64,000 bases of DNA. It comes from CAIZGX01 sp964430305 (GTDB lineage: Bacteria > Bacteroidota > Bacteroidia > Flavobacteriales_D > Sanyastnellaceae). The DNA lies in NCBI GenBank assembly GCA_964430305.1, contig CAYSEX010000006.1:1-64000 (forward strand), read 5' to 3'. Shown one piece after another: positions 28,062-36,325 of this stretch (within the stretch, counting starts at the first letter, position 1; the number at the start of each line of letters is the position of its first letter). The notes below the pieces were generated by a model, which was not told where the DNA came from, made no database searches, and saw nothing but the letters and a program-made list of their open reading frames with translations. Position numbers and translations under genes: made by a program.

Positions 28062-28781
28062 ATGAAATTAAGTGTTAATATCAATAAAATCGCGACCATA
28101 CGCAATGCACGAGGTGGCAATACTCCGAACCTTTTACTGGCTGCTTCACGAATTGAATCTTTCGGTGCTGATGGAATAACGGTACATCCAAGACCAGACG
28201 AACGCCACATACGTTATACCGATGTTCGGGATTTGAAGACCCAAGTGCAAACAGAATTGAATGTAGAAGGCTACCCCAATGAATCTTTCATGGATTTGGT
28301 TTTAGAAGTGCTTCCGCATCAAGTAACGCTGGTGCCCGATCCTCCTGAAGCCTTGACCTCGAATGCAGGTTGGGACGTTGAATCTAATTTCGTGTTTTTA
28401 AATAGCGTAATTCGACAGTTAAAAGATGCTGGTATTCGAACCAGTATTTTCATGGAGGCCAATTTTCAATTCATGCAAGCTGCGAAAGATACCGGTACCG
28501 ATCGAATTGAATTGTATACAGAATCATTCTCTATTGGATATAATTTAGACAAAAATAAAGCCATTGAGCCCTTTGTGGAGGCGGCCTACAAAGCGAAAGA
28601 GTTTGGTTTGGGAGTGAATGCCGGTCATGATTTAAATCTTGATAATCTTTCTTTCTTTGCTCAGAAAATCCCAATACTCAATGAGGTTTCCATAGGTCAT
28701 GCACTCATCTCAGATGCGCTGTATTACGGACTTGAAAACACAGTAAGAATGTACAAACACGCGCTCGCGGCAACCACATGA
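28062..28781 (+). CDS. pdxJ: Pyridoxine 5'-phosphate synthase
   Basis: A TIM-barrel enzyme of 239 residues that condenses 1-deoxyxylulose 5-phosphate with 3-amino-2-oxopropyl phosphate to form pyridoxine phosphate. I prefer the ATG at 28062 (MKLSVNINKIATIRNARGG, the standard N-terminus) to the one three codons earlier. Family motifs: GITVHPRPDERHI, a Glu in NVEGYPNESF, TDRIELYTESF and the phosphate-binding NAGHDLNLDNL. The stop overlaps the hydrolase start by four bases. It supplies vitamin B6 for PLP enzymes such as kbl and the sugar aminotransferase in this window. Confidence 0.96.
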   Translation: MKLSVNINKIATIRNARGGNTPNLLLAASRIESFGADGITVHPRPDERHIRYTDVRDLKTQVQTELNVEGYPNESFMDLVLEVLPHQVTLVPDPPEALTSNAGWDVESNFVFLNSVIRQLKDAGIRTSIFMEANFQFMQAAKDTGTDRIELYTESFSIGYNLDKNKAIEPFVEAAYKAKEFGLGVNAGHDLNLDNLSFFAQKIPILNEVSIGHALISDALYYGLENTVRMYKHALAATT

Positions 28782-29542
28782 AATTAAGTTTTAAAAAATA
28801 CGGTGAAGGTCAGCCTCTTCTTATTTTTCACGGGCTTTTTGGTTCAGGAGACAACTGGACTACCCATGCCAAAAATTGGTCGAATGCCGGTTACTGCGTT
28901 TATTGTATTGACCAAAGAAATCATGGGCACTCTGAGCACAACTCTGTCATGAATTATGAGGCAATGGCTGAAGATGCCATTGAACTTATTGCTGAAAATC
29001 AGCTTCGAGATATTTTGCTATTAGGGCATAGTATGGGAGGAAAAACCATACTCCATCTTGCTGAACAAATTCCTTTTCTAATCTCTAAAATGATTGTGGT
29101 AGACATGGGTATCAAAGCCTACCCTCCTCACCATGGAGCAGTCTTTGAAGCATTGAATAGTATTGATGTAGAATCATTAAAATCACGTAGCGAAGCAGAA
29201 CAACACTTGCAAAAAAGTTCACTTGATTCGGCCACTCAACTTTTTCTGCTTAAAAACCTTTTTTGGAAATCACCTAATCAACTGGCGTGGCGATTTAATC
29301 TGCCTGTTTTGCAGGAACAGATAAACAATATTTTAACGGGCTTTGATGGAAAGATAAGTGACATTGAGACGCTCTTCATTAAAGGCGGGCATTCGAATTA
29401 TATTCTATTAGAAGACATTCCTGAAATAAAGAAATCCATCAGACATTCAGAATTCATAACATTAGACCAAAGCGGTCATTGGCCTCATGCTGAAGAACCT
29501 CAGCTATTTTATCAAACAGTTTTGGACTTTATCAGCAACTAA
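28778..29542 (+). CDS. Alpha/beta-fold hydrolase (YbfF-like)
   Basis: A 254-residue cytoplasmic alpha/beta hydrolase. The oxyanion segment HGLFGSGDNW, CIDQRNHGHS, the nucleophile elbow GHSMGG (Ser85) and the catalytic His in QSGHWPHAEEP are all visible. These place it near the YbfF/BioH esterase group; the natural substrate cannot be read from sequence. It is translationally coupled to pdxJ. Confidence 0.87.
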   Translation: MKLSFKKYGEGQPLLIFHGLFGSGDNWTTHAKNWSNAGYCVYCIDQRNHGHSEHNSVMNYEAMAEDAIELIAENQLRDILLLGHSMGGKTILHLAEQIPFLISKMIVVDMGIKAYPPHHGAVFEALNSIDVESLKSRSEAEQHLQKSSLDSATQLFLLKNLFWKSPNQLAWRFNLPVLQEQINNILTGFDGKISDIETLFIKGGHSNYILLEDIPEIKKSIRHSEFITLDQSGHWPHAEEPQLFYQTVLDFISN

Positions 29543-29562
29543 TTTTTGTAATTTGCTTTCGT

Positions 29563-29570
29563 AACTTTGA
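29563..29570 (+). promoter_or_regulatory. -7 promoter element for the universal stress protein gene
   Basis: TAACTTTG, an exact match to TAnnTTTG, ends 13 bases before the ATG and is followed by an A-rich leader, as is common upstream of highly expressed Bacteroidota genes. Confidence 0.6.
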
Positions 29571-29583
29571 AAAAAAAATAATT

Positions 29584-30423
29584 ATGTCTTTATCGAAGAA
29601 AATTTTAGTTCCTACAGACTTTACTAAGGTGAGTGATGTAGCATTGGATCATGCCCTTCTTATGGGTAAGACCATTAAAGCAGATATTCACATGGTACAT
29701 GTGGTTGATAGTAAAAAACAGGTAAACGAAGCAAGATTGAAGTTGAATTCTCTTCAAGATCGTATTCGCACTGAAAAGGGTGTTGAAATTTTCACTCACA
29801 TCCGCATTGGAAATATATTTGAGGATATTGACAAAACAGCCACTGAGATGGATGCCGCTTTAATAATCATGGGAACTCATGGTGTACGAGGCATGCAATT
29901 TTTAACTGGAAGTCGTGCCTTGAAAATTGTTACCGAAAGCTCCATTCCATTCATTGTAGTACAAGAGCGAAATATCCGTGAACATGGATACCACCGATTG
30001 GTTGTTCCATTGGATCTTCACAAAGACACGAAGCAAAAATTAAGTGTAGTTTCAGATGTTGCCCGTTATTTCAATTCAAAAGTTTATTTGGTTTCACCGG
30101 GTGAAACAGATGAGTTTTTAAAGAATCAGTTGGAAAGAAACATCAATTTTGCTAAGGAATACCTAGGATCGAATAATATTCCGTTTGAAGTAGAAATTAC
30201 CGAGGAAAAATCAGATGGGTTTGTTAAAGCTTTATTGAAATACAGCGCTTCAGTTGAAGCCGATTTAGTTTGTATAATGAATTTCTATGAAAGCTCTATT
30301 CTAAATGTTTTCAACTCCAGTTACGAACAGCAGGTTATCACCAACGATGCTCAGATACCTGTTTTATGTGTAAATCCGATTGACACTTTCATTTTAGACA
30401 GGCCAAGCTATACACCTAACTAA
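29584..30423 (+). CDS. Tandem-domain universal stress protein
   Basis: A 279-residue protein with two UspA domains (about 1-145 and 150-279). The first has the KILVPTDFT opening and a glycine-rich GTHGVRGMQFLTGS segment like the ATP-binding Usp type. The second has the RLVVPLDLH opening but lacks an obvious glycine signature, so it may not bind nucleotide. Cytoplasmic, role in stress survival by family. It has its own promoter; the 3' end overlaps the convergent phosphatase by 8 bases. Confidence 0.92.
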   Translation: MSLSKKILVPTDFTKVSDVALDHALLMGKTIKADIHMVHVVDSKKQVNEARLKLNSLQDRIRTEKGVEIFTHIRIGNIFEDIDKTATEMDAALIIMGTHGVRGMQFLTGSRALKIVTESSIPFIVVQERNIREHGYHRLVVPLDLHKDTKQKLSVVSDVARYFNSKVYLVSPGETDEFLKNQLERNINFAKEYLGSNNIPFEVEITEEKSDGFVKALLKYSASVEADLVCIMNFYESSILNVFNSSYEQQVITNDAQIPVLCVNPIDTFILDRPSYTPN

Positions 30424-31885
30424 TCTGAATTCCAATAACGAGTATATCGTCTGTTTGCTCAAAATTGCCCTTCCATGTTTCGAAAGCATGTTGAAGGGCT
30501 TTTTCTTGTTCTGATATCTCTAAATTCGAAATTTGACAAAGTAGTGACTTAAAATTCTTTCGCATGAACTTTTTGTTTTCACTTCCTCCAAATTGATCTG
30601 CATACCCATCGGAAAAACAATACAGCATATCTCCAGGTTCCATCTGCATTTTGTGTGTATGAAAATTTTCTCCTTGTTCACCAAATGATCCAATACTTCG
30701 CTTCGTTGCCTTCAACTCCATTAATTCATTATTTCGAATGATATAAATTGAATTGTTCGCTCCGCTAAATTCTAGTGTTCTTGAATCTTCGTGATAACTG
30801 CAAAGTGCGATATCCATACCATCTCGAACACCTGAACTGTTGGTCTTCATAACCTCAGTTGCAAGTCGATTAACATTATTGAGAATTTGTGCTGGATCAA
30901 GGAAGACCTTAGTAACATGATTCAAAAAATTATGCCCAACCAAAGACATGAACGCACCCGGCACACCGTGTCCAGTGCAGTCTGCAGCTGCAAATAATTT
31001 TTTTCCACCAACATTTTTAAACCAATAAAAATCACCACTCACTACAGACTTTGGTTTATAAAAAATGAGTGATTTAGGAAACAATTGTCGCACGTTACCC
31101 AACGTTGGTAAAATAGTTGACTGAAGTCTTTGAGCATATTGAATACTATCTGTTAGGTCTTGATAAAGTTGATCTAGAACTTCTTTTTGAGCTTGTGTTT
31201 CCTCGCGTTGAAGTCTCAATTGCTTCGCAAAAAATCCAATAATTAAACCAGCAAGAACAACAAATAAAGCTACCATTCCAATGATAATCATCAACCGATC
31301 GAATTGTCTATTCAATGACTCCAGTTCTGTATTCATTTTCGTGGTCAAATTGATCCTCATTGATTCCAGAGTTTTTTGACACCTTTGTTCCATGAGTGGG
31401 ATTCCTGAATTTTCCAAGAAAAATGCTTCTGCTTCCATTTGAACTATGGGATCGGAATAGCTCTCAAATGATGGTAAAAGTGCTTGTACCTGAAGGCACA
31501 TAGTTAAATAATTCTGAAGGTAATAATCTAAAGAATCGAAATCATTCTTCGCGAAGTCACTCATCTTCAAACTAGACTCTCTGAACACCAAGAAAGAATT
31601 TCTGAGTTTACCACCAGACAATTCTCGCATTTCTACTTTGTTCTTATCCTCATCAACACGCTGCACAAATGCCCATTCTTTGATTAAATCTTTACTTCGA
31701 AGCAAATGAGATTCAAATGAATCTAAGTCTTGAAGTGCTGGCACATACTCTTGTTTAATTCGCATATGCACAGCGTAGCTCTCTTGAAGTGTATAGAAGA
31801 TTCCAGCCAGCGTGGCAGCAACAACAGTAACAACCGTAATCAATACGAGGTTAACATGCGTTCTACCAAAATTTCTGAAAATCAT
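30416..31885 (-). CDS. Membrane-anchored SpoIIE/PP2C-type protein phosphatase
   Basis: A 489-residue signalling protein: membrane segment 12-32, extracytoplasmic sensor 33-197 (predicted mostly helical, like four-helix chemosensory domains), membrane segment 198-220, a coiled-coil linker 222-250, and a SpoIIE/RsbU phosphatase domain 250-489. Metal-binding acids are in SGDFYW (D285) and AADCTGHGVPG (D302), with TDDILVIG near the end. Enzymes of this type dephosphorylate anti-sigma-factor antagonists in partner-switching pathways; no antagonist or anti-sigma kinase is in the window. It is the last gene of a trio with a TPR protein and a YfiR-like protein, three bases after the TPR gene. That arrangement suggests the two upstream products feed the sensor. 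Confidence 0.92.
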   Translation of the reverse strand: MIFRNFGRTHVNLVLITVVTVVAATLAGIFYTLQESYAVHMRIKQEYVPALQDLDSFESHLLRSKDLIKEWAFVQRVDEDKNKVEMRELSGGKLRNSFLVFRESSLKMSDFAKNDFDSLDYYLQNYLTMCLQVQALLPSFESYSDPIVQMEAEAFFLENSGIPLMEQRCQKTLESMRINLTTKMNTELESLNRQFDRLMIIIGMVALFVVLAGLIIGFFAKQLRLQREETQAQKEVLDQLYQDLTDSIQYAQRLQSTILPTLGNVRQLFPKSLIFYKPKSVVSGDFYWFKNVGGKKLFAAADCTGHGVPGAFMSLVGHNFLNHVTKVFLDPAQILNNVNRLATEVMKTNSSGVRDGMDIALCSYHEDSRTLEFSGANNSIYIIRNNELMELKATKRSIGSFGEQGENFHTHKMQMEPGDMLYCFSDGYADQFGGSENKKFMRKNFKSLLCQISNLEISEQEKALQHAFETWKGNFEQTDDILVIGIQIS

Positions 31886-31888
31886 GGC

Positions 31889-32767
31889 TTATTGGAATCG
31901 TTTTTTCATTTCAGATTGAATTCGCTTGACCTCTTCATCATTTCCAAGAGCCCTATTAATATACAAGAGCACTTTGTAATTAGTCTCTTGTGGTTTACAA
32001 TCCGAGAATGATTTTTCTGCAAAGGGTAGTGCCTCTTTGAATTTTTGAATGCTACGATCTTGAATGGTAAACAAGTCTTCAATATTAGTGCTTGAACCGG
32101 CAGATCGAATTACAAAAATGCCTTGGTTATAAGATATTATTGCAAGATTTAAGTGTGCCGAACATGTTCCTGGAAACTGGGATACAAGCTGGGTGTATAT
32201 TCGAACGCATTCGTTCAAATGAAAATCATTCTCGGTATGACTTGTCCAAAGTCGGTAATGACCTTCAGCCAATTTGGAAAGAAATTCTTCTTCCATATTT
32301 TGCAATTCGCCCTTGTCACCTTGATGTGTCGCTTGCGCTTTGCTAAACAACTCTTCTGGGACCCTCATGGTACTTGAATCCATAATAATTGTGGCAGCCA
32401 AGGCATCATTATACCAGGTAGAAGACAAATAACTAATTGCCAATTTAGCATTACCAGAAATCTCATTTTTCGAATCCAACTCCATGGCTTTTGTTAATTG
32501 CGAATAGGCCTTATTTCGTAATTCGCTTCCAAAAGTACCCAGCTCATTGCGCTTGTAACACTCCTTAAGTATATATCCGAAGAGGTAATAATTCTGTGCG
32601 GAATTTCCCAATTCCGCATTGGAAATGGCTTCTAGGGCTTGGTCGAATTGACCCAATTTCGACAGTTCCAATGCCTTGGTTATTTTTGGATTTGATTGCG
32701 AAAATCCAACCCTCTGTGCCAGTGCGAATAAAATTGAAATGGCAATTATTCTTATTGTACTTTCCAT
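31889..32767 (-). CDS. Secreted TPR-like protein of the YfiR-phosphatase trio
   Basis: A 292-residue protein with a signal peptide (cleavage after GFSQ near residue 24) and helical pairs with TPR-like spacing (ALELSKLGQFDQALEAISNA, AHLNLAIISYNQGIF, FKEALPFAEKSF). No catalytic motif. TPR modules bind proteins, so it may link the YfiR-like protein to the phosphatase sensor in the periplasm; this is inference from gene order. It overlaps the end of the YfiR-like gene by 16 bases. Confidence 0.72.
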   Translation of the reverse strand: MESTIRIIAISILFALAQRVGFSQSNPKITKALELSKLGQFDQALEAISNAELGNSAQNYYLFGYILKECYKRNELGTFGSELRNKAYSQLTKAMELDSKNEISGNAKLAISYLSSTWYNDALAATIIMDSSTMRVPEELFSKAQATHQGDKGELQNMEEEFLSKLAEGHYRLWTSHTENDFHLNECVRIYTQLVSQFPGTCSAHLNLAIISYNQGIFVIRSAGSSTNIEDLFTIQDRSIQKFKEALPFAEKSFSDCKPQETNYKVLLYINRALGNDEEVKRIQSEMKKRFQ

Positions 32768-33285
32768 TGAAGCAATTTATTACCGGGTGTTATTTTTCTT
32801 TCTGACATAGACAATTCGTTCATTTCATATCGAATGGAATTTTCTACATTCTTAAAATTAATGCAAGCTCCAGCTGTTAAAGCCCCTTCCCAATTGGTAA
32901 CCAGGAGCATACTTTTAGATTTCCCCTCTTTGATGATTTTCTGCAATTCTGATTTTTTCGATTTATCAACGAAAATAATTTGTGCAAACTGACCTGGAAT
33001 CCATGTCGAAGCATTTACAACTTCTATAGCTTGAGCTCCAATAGGTTTAGTACCATACTTCTCAGCCATATGATTGAATACATTCTCATTTCCAACTACA
33101 ACAATTTGAAATTTTCCTTTTTTCACTTCTGATGGCCAGTTGCTGTTTACGGCGAATTGATAAATAAAATTTGCTTGGATCATGGCACGTGCATCACCTT
33201 CCTCCAATTGCTGTCCAATGGAAACTTGGGCTTTCAAAATTGAAAGCGCAGCAATCAAAACAAGCAAGAGCAGTTTTCTCGACAT
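32752..33285 (-). CDS. YfiR-family (DUF4154) periplasmic protein
   Basis: A 177-residue secreted protein (signal peptide ending near SIGQQ). The family features are the helix ARAMIQANFIYQFAVNSNWP, the strand FQIVVVGNENVFNHM, QIIFVDKSKKSELQKI and a final INFKNVENSIRYEMN. YfiR in Pseudomonas represses the membrane diguanylate cyclase YfiN from the periplasm. Here the downstream membrane partner is a SpoIIE-type phosphatase. I do not see the two disulfide cysteine pairs of Pseudomonas YfiR; only one Cys, in AGACINF, is present in the mature part. Confidence 0.82.
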   Translation of the reverse strand: MSRKLLLLVLIAALSILKAQVSIGQQLEEGDARAMIQANFIYQFAVNSNWPSEVKKGKFQIVVVGNENVFNHMAEKYGTKPIGAQAIEVVNASTWIPGQFAQIIFVDKSKKSELQKIIKEGKSKSMLLVTNWEGALTAGACINFKNVENSIRYEMNELSMSERKITPGNKLLQWKVQ

Positions 33286-33290
33286 CTACA

Positions 33291-33298
33291 CAAATCTA
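33291..33298 (-). promoter_or_regulatory. Possible -7 element for the YfiR-TPR-phosphatase trio
   Basis: Minus strand TAGATTTG fits TAnnTTTG but ends only five bases before the YfiR ATG, so transcription from it would be nearly leaderless. No -33 element seen. Confidence 0.3.
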
Positions 33299-33364
33299 TA
33301 CTTCTATGGTTAATTTTATTCTGATGCACGAGGGCGGTTCTTCACTAGTGTGTGTTGAAGAAAC

Positions 33365-34408
33365 CTACGATTTCAAATACCTTTTCGCATTTACCTCTTG
33401 ATGCAGAGGTGTGCCGTGCAGTAAATTGGTAATTAACATATTTGAGAAATACGGTGCCAATAAAACTCCTTTGGCACCCAAACCACCAAAAAAATGAATT
33501 CCGTTTTCTTCAACACAACCCAAGATAGGCCTTCTGTCTTTTGTGGTTGGACGAAGTCCGGCACTGTGCTGTACAACTTGAAACGGTGTATTGATGTGAC
33601 TTTGAAAGGCTTTTAGCAATTCTTCTTTGGCCGTTTCGGTTGGAAATTCATTTGTTGGCGACCAATCAAAAGTGGCTCCCAGTTTATAATTGTTCATTTC
33701 CAAGGGAAGTAAAAAATTTCCAAAATGAATCATTTCATTCCAATGGGCTTCAGGAAGATTTAAGGTAACCGTTTCACCTTTATTGGGTATAACGTTTATG
33801 GGACTTAAACTTGGCCATTCATTCAAGGAAATTCCAGAACAAACAACAACAAAATCAAATTCTATCTCATTCCACAACCATGTTTTATCAGTTCTGAGTA
33901 GATCCTTCTCGGCGATAGTTTGCTGGTGAAATTTTTGATTTGATTTGAAATAGCTCCGAACAACACTCAAAAAGTGGGGGACATTCAGCCAACCCGAGTG
34001 CAATACTTCACCTATACCATATGGCGCATCCACTGCGGCATTGAGGCTCTCTATTCTCTTCGAAGAATAATATTTTCCTTTAGGTCCCTCAGAAATGACG
34101 TCCCATTGATTTTGCTCTTCAATGGTAGCGAAGACCCGGTGAAAAGTCAAGGGAGTGTAAAATTTCAATTGAAACTTCGTCTCTACTGCAGTCAAAAATT
34201 GGTGCATTACAGGCAGTAATTCATCAATCTTCCAACTCAGTGTTAGCCGTTTAAAACTGACCGGATTAACAACACCACCCGCCCATTGCGACGCTCTAAT
34301 GGGTCTATCATCATCTGCAATGTGTACATCGAAACCGGCTTCTTCGGCCTGCAGAGCGAGTACACTTCCCGCTAGACCTTGACCAACCAATAATATTTTC
34401 GCAGACAT
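33365..34408 (-). CDS. FAD-dependent oxidoreductase (DAO family)
   Basis: A 347-residue soluble flavoprotein. The N-terminal dinucleotide-binding GQGLAGSVLALQAEEAGFDVHI is cut here to its core GQGLAGS (8-14). The acidic end of strand 2 is DDD at 32-34. WAGGVVNPVSFKR, VVVCSG and HSAGLRPTTKDRRPI are typical of the D-amino-acid/glycine oxidase and MnmC C-terminal group. It probably oxidises an amine of an amino acid or modified nucleoside; substrate unknown. It shares one base with the end of kbl, so a link to glycine/threonine metabolism is possible. Confidence 0.85.
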   Translation of the reverse strand: MSAKILLVGQGLAGSVLALQAEEAGFDVHIADDDRPIRASQWAGGVVNPVSFKRLTLSWKIDELLPVMHQFLTAVETKFQLKFYTPLTFHRVFATIEEQNQWDVISEGPKGKYYSSKRIESLNAAVDAPYGIGEVLHSGWLNVPHFLSVVRSYFKSNQKFHQQTIAEKDLLRTDKTWLWNEIEFDFVVVCSGISLNEWPSLSPINVIPNKGETVTLNLPEAHWNEMIHFGNFLLPLEMNNYKLGATFDWSPTNEFPTETAKEELLKAFQSHINTPFQVVQHSAGLRPTTKDRRPILGCVEENGIHFFGGLGAKGVLLAPYFSNMLITNLLHGTPLHQEVNAKRYLKS

Positions 34409-35598
34409 TAGTTGATTACATTCAGCATTTTACCCACTTTAGTAAATGCTTCAATGGCTTTGTCAATGTGCTCGAATTCATGACCAGCACTAAGTTGTAC
34501 ACGAATACGCGCTTGTCCTTTTGCAACAACAGGATAGAAAAATCCGATGACATAAATTCCTTCTTGCAATAACGCATCTGCAAAATCTTGAGCCAACTTC
34601 GCATCATAAAGCATAACTGGAACTATTGCACTATCACCGTCTTTTATTTCAAATCCGGCGGCTTTTATTCCTTGTTTAAATCGGATAACATTGGCTTCCA
34701 ATTTATCTCTTAAATCTGTAGTGGCACTTAGCATATCCATCACAGCGATAGAAGCTCCAACAATTGAAGGAGCTAACGAATTGGAAAAGAGGTATGGTCT
34801 AGATCTTTGTCGCAATAATTCAATGATTTCTTTTCTTCCACTTGTGAATCCGCCCATGGCTCCACCAAGTGCTTTTCCTAAAGTACCCGTTATGATATCT
34901 ACTCTACCAAGAACATTTTTTAATTCAATTGTACCTCTTCCGGTTTTTCCAATGAATCCTGTTGCATGACACTCATCAACCATAACCATAGCATTGTATT
35001 GATCGGCCAAATCACAAATCTTATCAAGCTGGGCTACGTATCCATCCATACTGAAGACACCATCTGTCACAATCAGTTTGAATCGAGCACCGGTTGCAGC
35101 TTTGAGTTGCGTTTCAAGATCAGCCATATCATTGTTCTTGTATCGAAAACGTTGTGCCTTACACAAACGAACACCATCTATGATTGAGGCGTGGTTTAAC
35201 TCATCAGAAATAATAGCATCTTGTTCTCCTAGTAGGGGTTCAAAAACTCCTCCATTGGCATCAAAAGCAGCAGCATATAAGATGGTATCTTCTGTATGAA
35301 GAAATTCCGAAAGTTTAGATTCCAATGTTTTGTGAATATCTTGGGTACCGCAGATAAATCGTACACTTGACATTCCAAAACCGTGTGTATCAATGGTTGC
35401 TTTTGCAGCTTCTAAAACCTTTGGATGACTTGAAAGACCAAGGTAATTGTTTGCACAAAAATTCAAAACCTCCTTACCATCTGTTGTTTGAATTACCGCA
35501 GCTTGGGGGGTTGTAATGATGCGTTCGCGTTTGAAAAGACCTGCCTCTTGAATTGACATTAATTCTTTCGCTAGATGCTCTTTCATTTCGTTGTACAT
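34408..35598 (-). CDS. kbl: Glycine C-acetyltransferase (2-amino-3-ketobutyrate CoA ligase)
   Basis: A 396-residue PLP enzyme of the alpha-oxoamine synthase family that cleaves 2-amino-3-ketobutyrate with CoA into glycine and acetyl-CoA. The start MYNEMKEHLAKEL is standard. FCANNYLGLSSHP, SDELNHASIIDG, VDECHATGFIG and the PLP lysine K242 in TGTLGKALGG are visible. Length and motifs favour Kbl over serine palmitoyltransferase or BioF, though SPT-like activity is hard to exclude in this phylum. Threonine dehydrogenase, the usual partner, is not in the window. Confidence 0.88.
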   Translation of the reverse strand: MYNEMKEHLAKELMSIQEAGLFKRERIITTPQAAVIQTTDGKEVLNFCANNYLGLSSHPKVLEAAKATIDTHGFGMSSVRFICGTQDIHKTLESKLSEFLHTEDTILYAAAFDANGGVFEPLLGEQDAIISDELNHASIIDGVRLCKAQRFRYKNNDMADLETQLKAATGARFKLIVTDGVFSMDGYVAQLDKICDLADQYNAMVMVDECHATGFIGKTGRGTIELKNVLGRVDIITGTLGKALGGAMGGFTSGRKEIIELLRQRSRPYLFSNSLAPSIVGASIAVMDMLSATTDLRDKLEANVIRFKQGIKAAGFEIKDGDSAIVPVMLYDAKLAQDFADALLQEGIYVIGFFYPVVAKGQARIRVQLSAGHEFEHIDKAIEAFTKVGKMLNVIN

Positions 35599-35608
35599 AT
35601 CTTATAAT

Positions 35609-36325
35609 TTATTCGTTAACAAGCAATACTTTTTGAGCGGCTTCTTTGGCCGCCATTTGTTCAGCGGCTTTTTTAGAACCGCCCTTTCCCTGGCCTACAG
35701 GTTCCCCATCAATTTCCAATTGAATGTGATATTCCATGTACGGACCATTATTTTTTTGATTGATTACGGAATATTGCAGTGTTCTTCTGTGTTTCTGTGA
35801 CCACTCATGCAATTTACTTTTGTAATCTACATCGCTATGCACACGTTCATCTAGTCCGTGCTCTTTCAATAACTTTAATGCAACCTCACGCGTGGTTTTA
35901 TATCCTTTGTCTAAGAACATGGCTCCAAAGAGTGCCTCCAATGCATTTCCCATGAGCGACTCATGCATTTCTTGATTTCCAATATTGACCTTGAGTACCT
36001 CGTAAAGTTTCAATTCAAAGCCTATTGAATTTAGATTATCTCTACGAACTACCTTACTTTTCATTTTGGTCAATTCGCCTTCTGTTAAAGACGGGTATTT
36101 TGTGAAGAGATAATGCGCTACAATACTATCTAGTATAGCATCTCCTAGGAACTCTAAACGTTCGTTGCTATTTTTTATTCCCGGTTTTATTTCGTCGGCA
36201 GCAGAGGCATGCCTCAGTGCGGTTTCATACAAAGCTAGATTTTTAGGCTTGAATTGAAAAGTGAGTTGTATGAACTTCGCTAAAGATGAATTCCGTTGTT
36301 GTTGAAAGAAAGATCGCCAAATCAT
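35609..36325 (-). CDS. rnc: Ribonuclease III
   Basis: A 238-residue endonuclease for double-stranded RNA (rRNA processing). The nuclease signature NERLEFLGDAILDSIVAHYL holds the catalytic Glu/Asp; a second acidic site is in ESLMGNALEALFGAMFLDKG; the C-terminal ~65 residues form a dsRNA-binding domain (PYMEYHIQLEI, GKGGSKKAAEQMAAKEA). The start overlaps the fabF stop by four bases, a conserved acpP-fabF-rnc order. Confidence 0.96.
   Translation of the reverse strand: MIWRSFFQQQRNSSLAKFIQLTFQFKPKNLALYETALRHASAADEIKPGIKNSNERLEFLGDAILDSIVAHYLFTKYPSLTEGELTKMKSKVVRRDNLNSIGFELKLYEVLKVNIGNQEMHESLMGNALEALFGAMFLDKGYKTTREVALKLLKEHGLDERVHSDVDYKSKLHEWSQKHRRTLQYSVINQKNNGPYMEYHIQLEIDGEPVGQGKGGSKKAAEQMAAKEAAQKVLLVNE

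Noticed and set aside
33318..33364. Imperfect inverted repeat (GGTTCTTCA with TGAAGAAACC) after the DAO gene as a terminator.
   Set aside because: The stem needs a bulge and is not followed by a T-tract on the minus strand.
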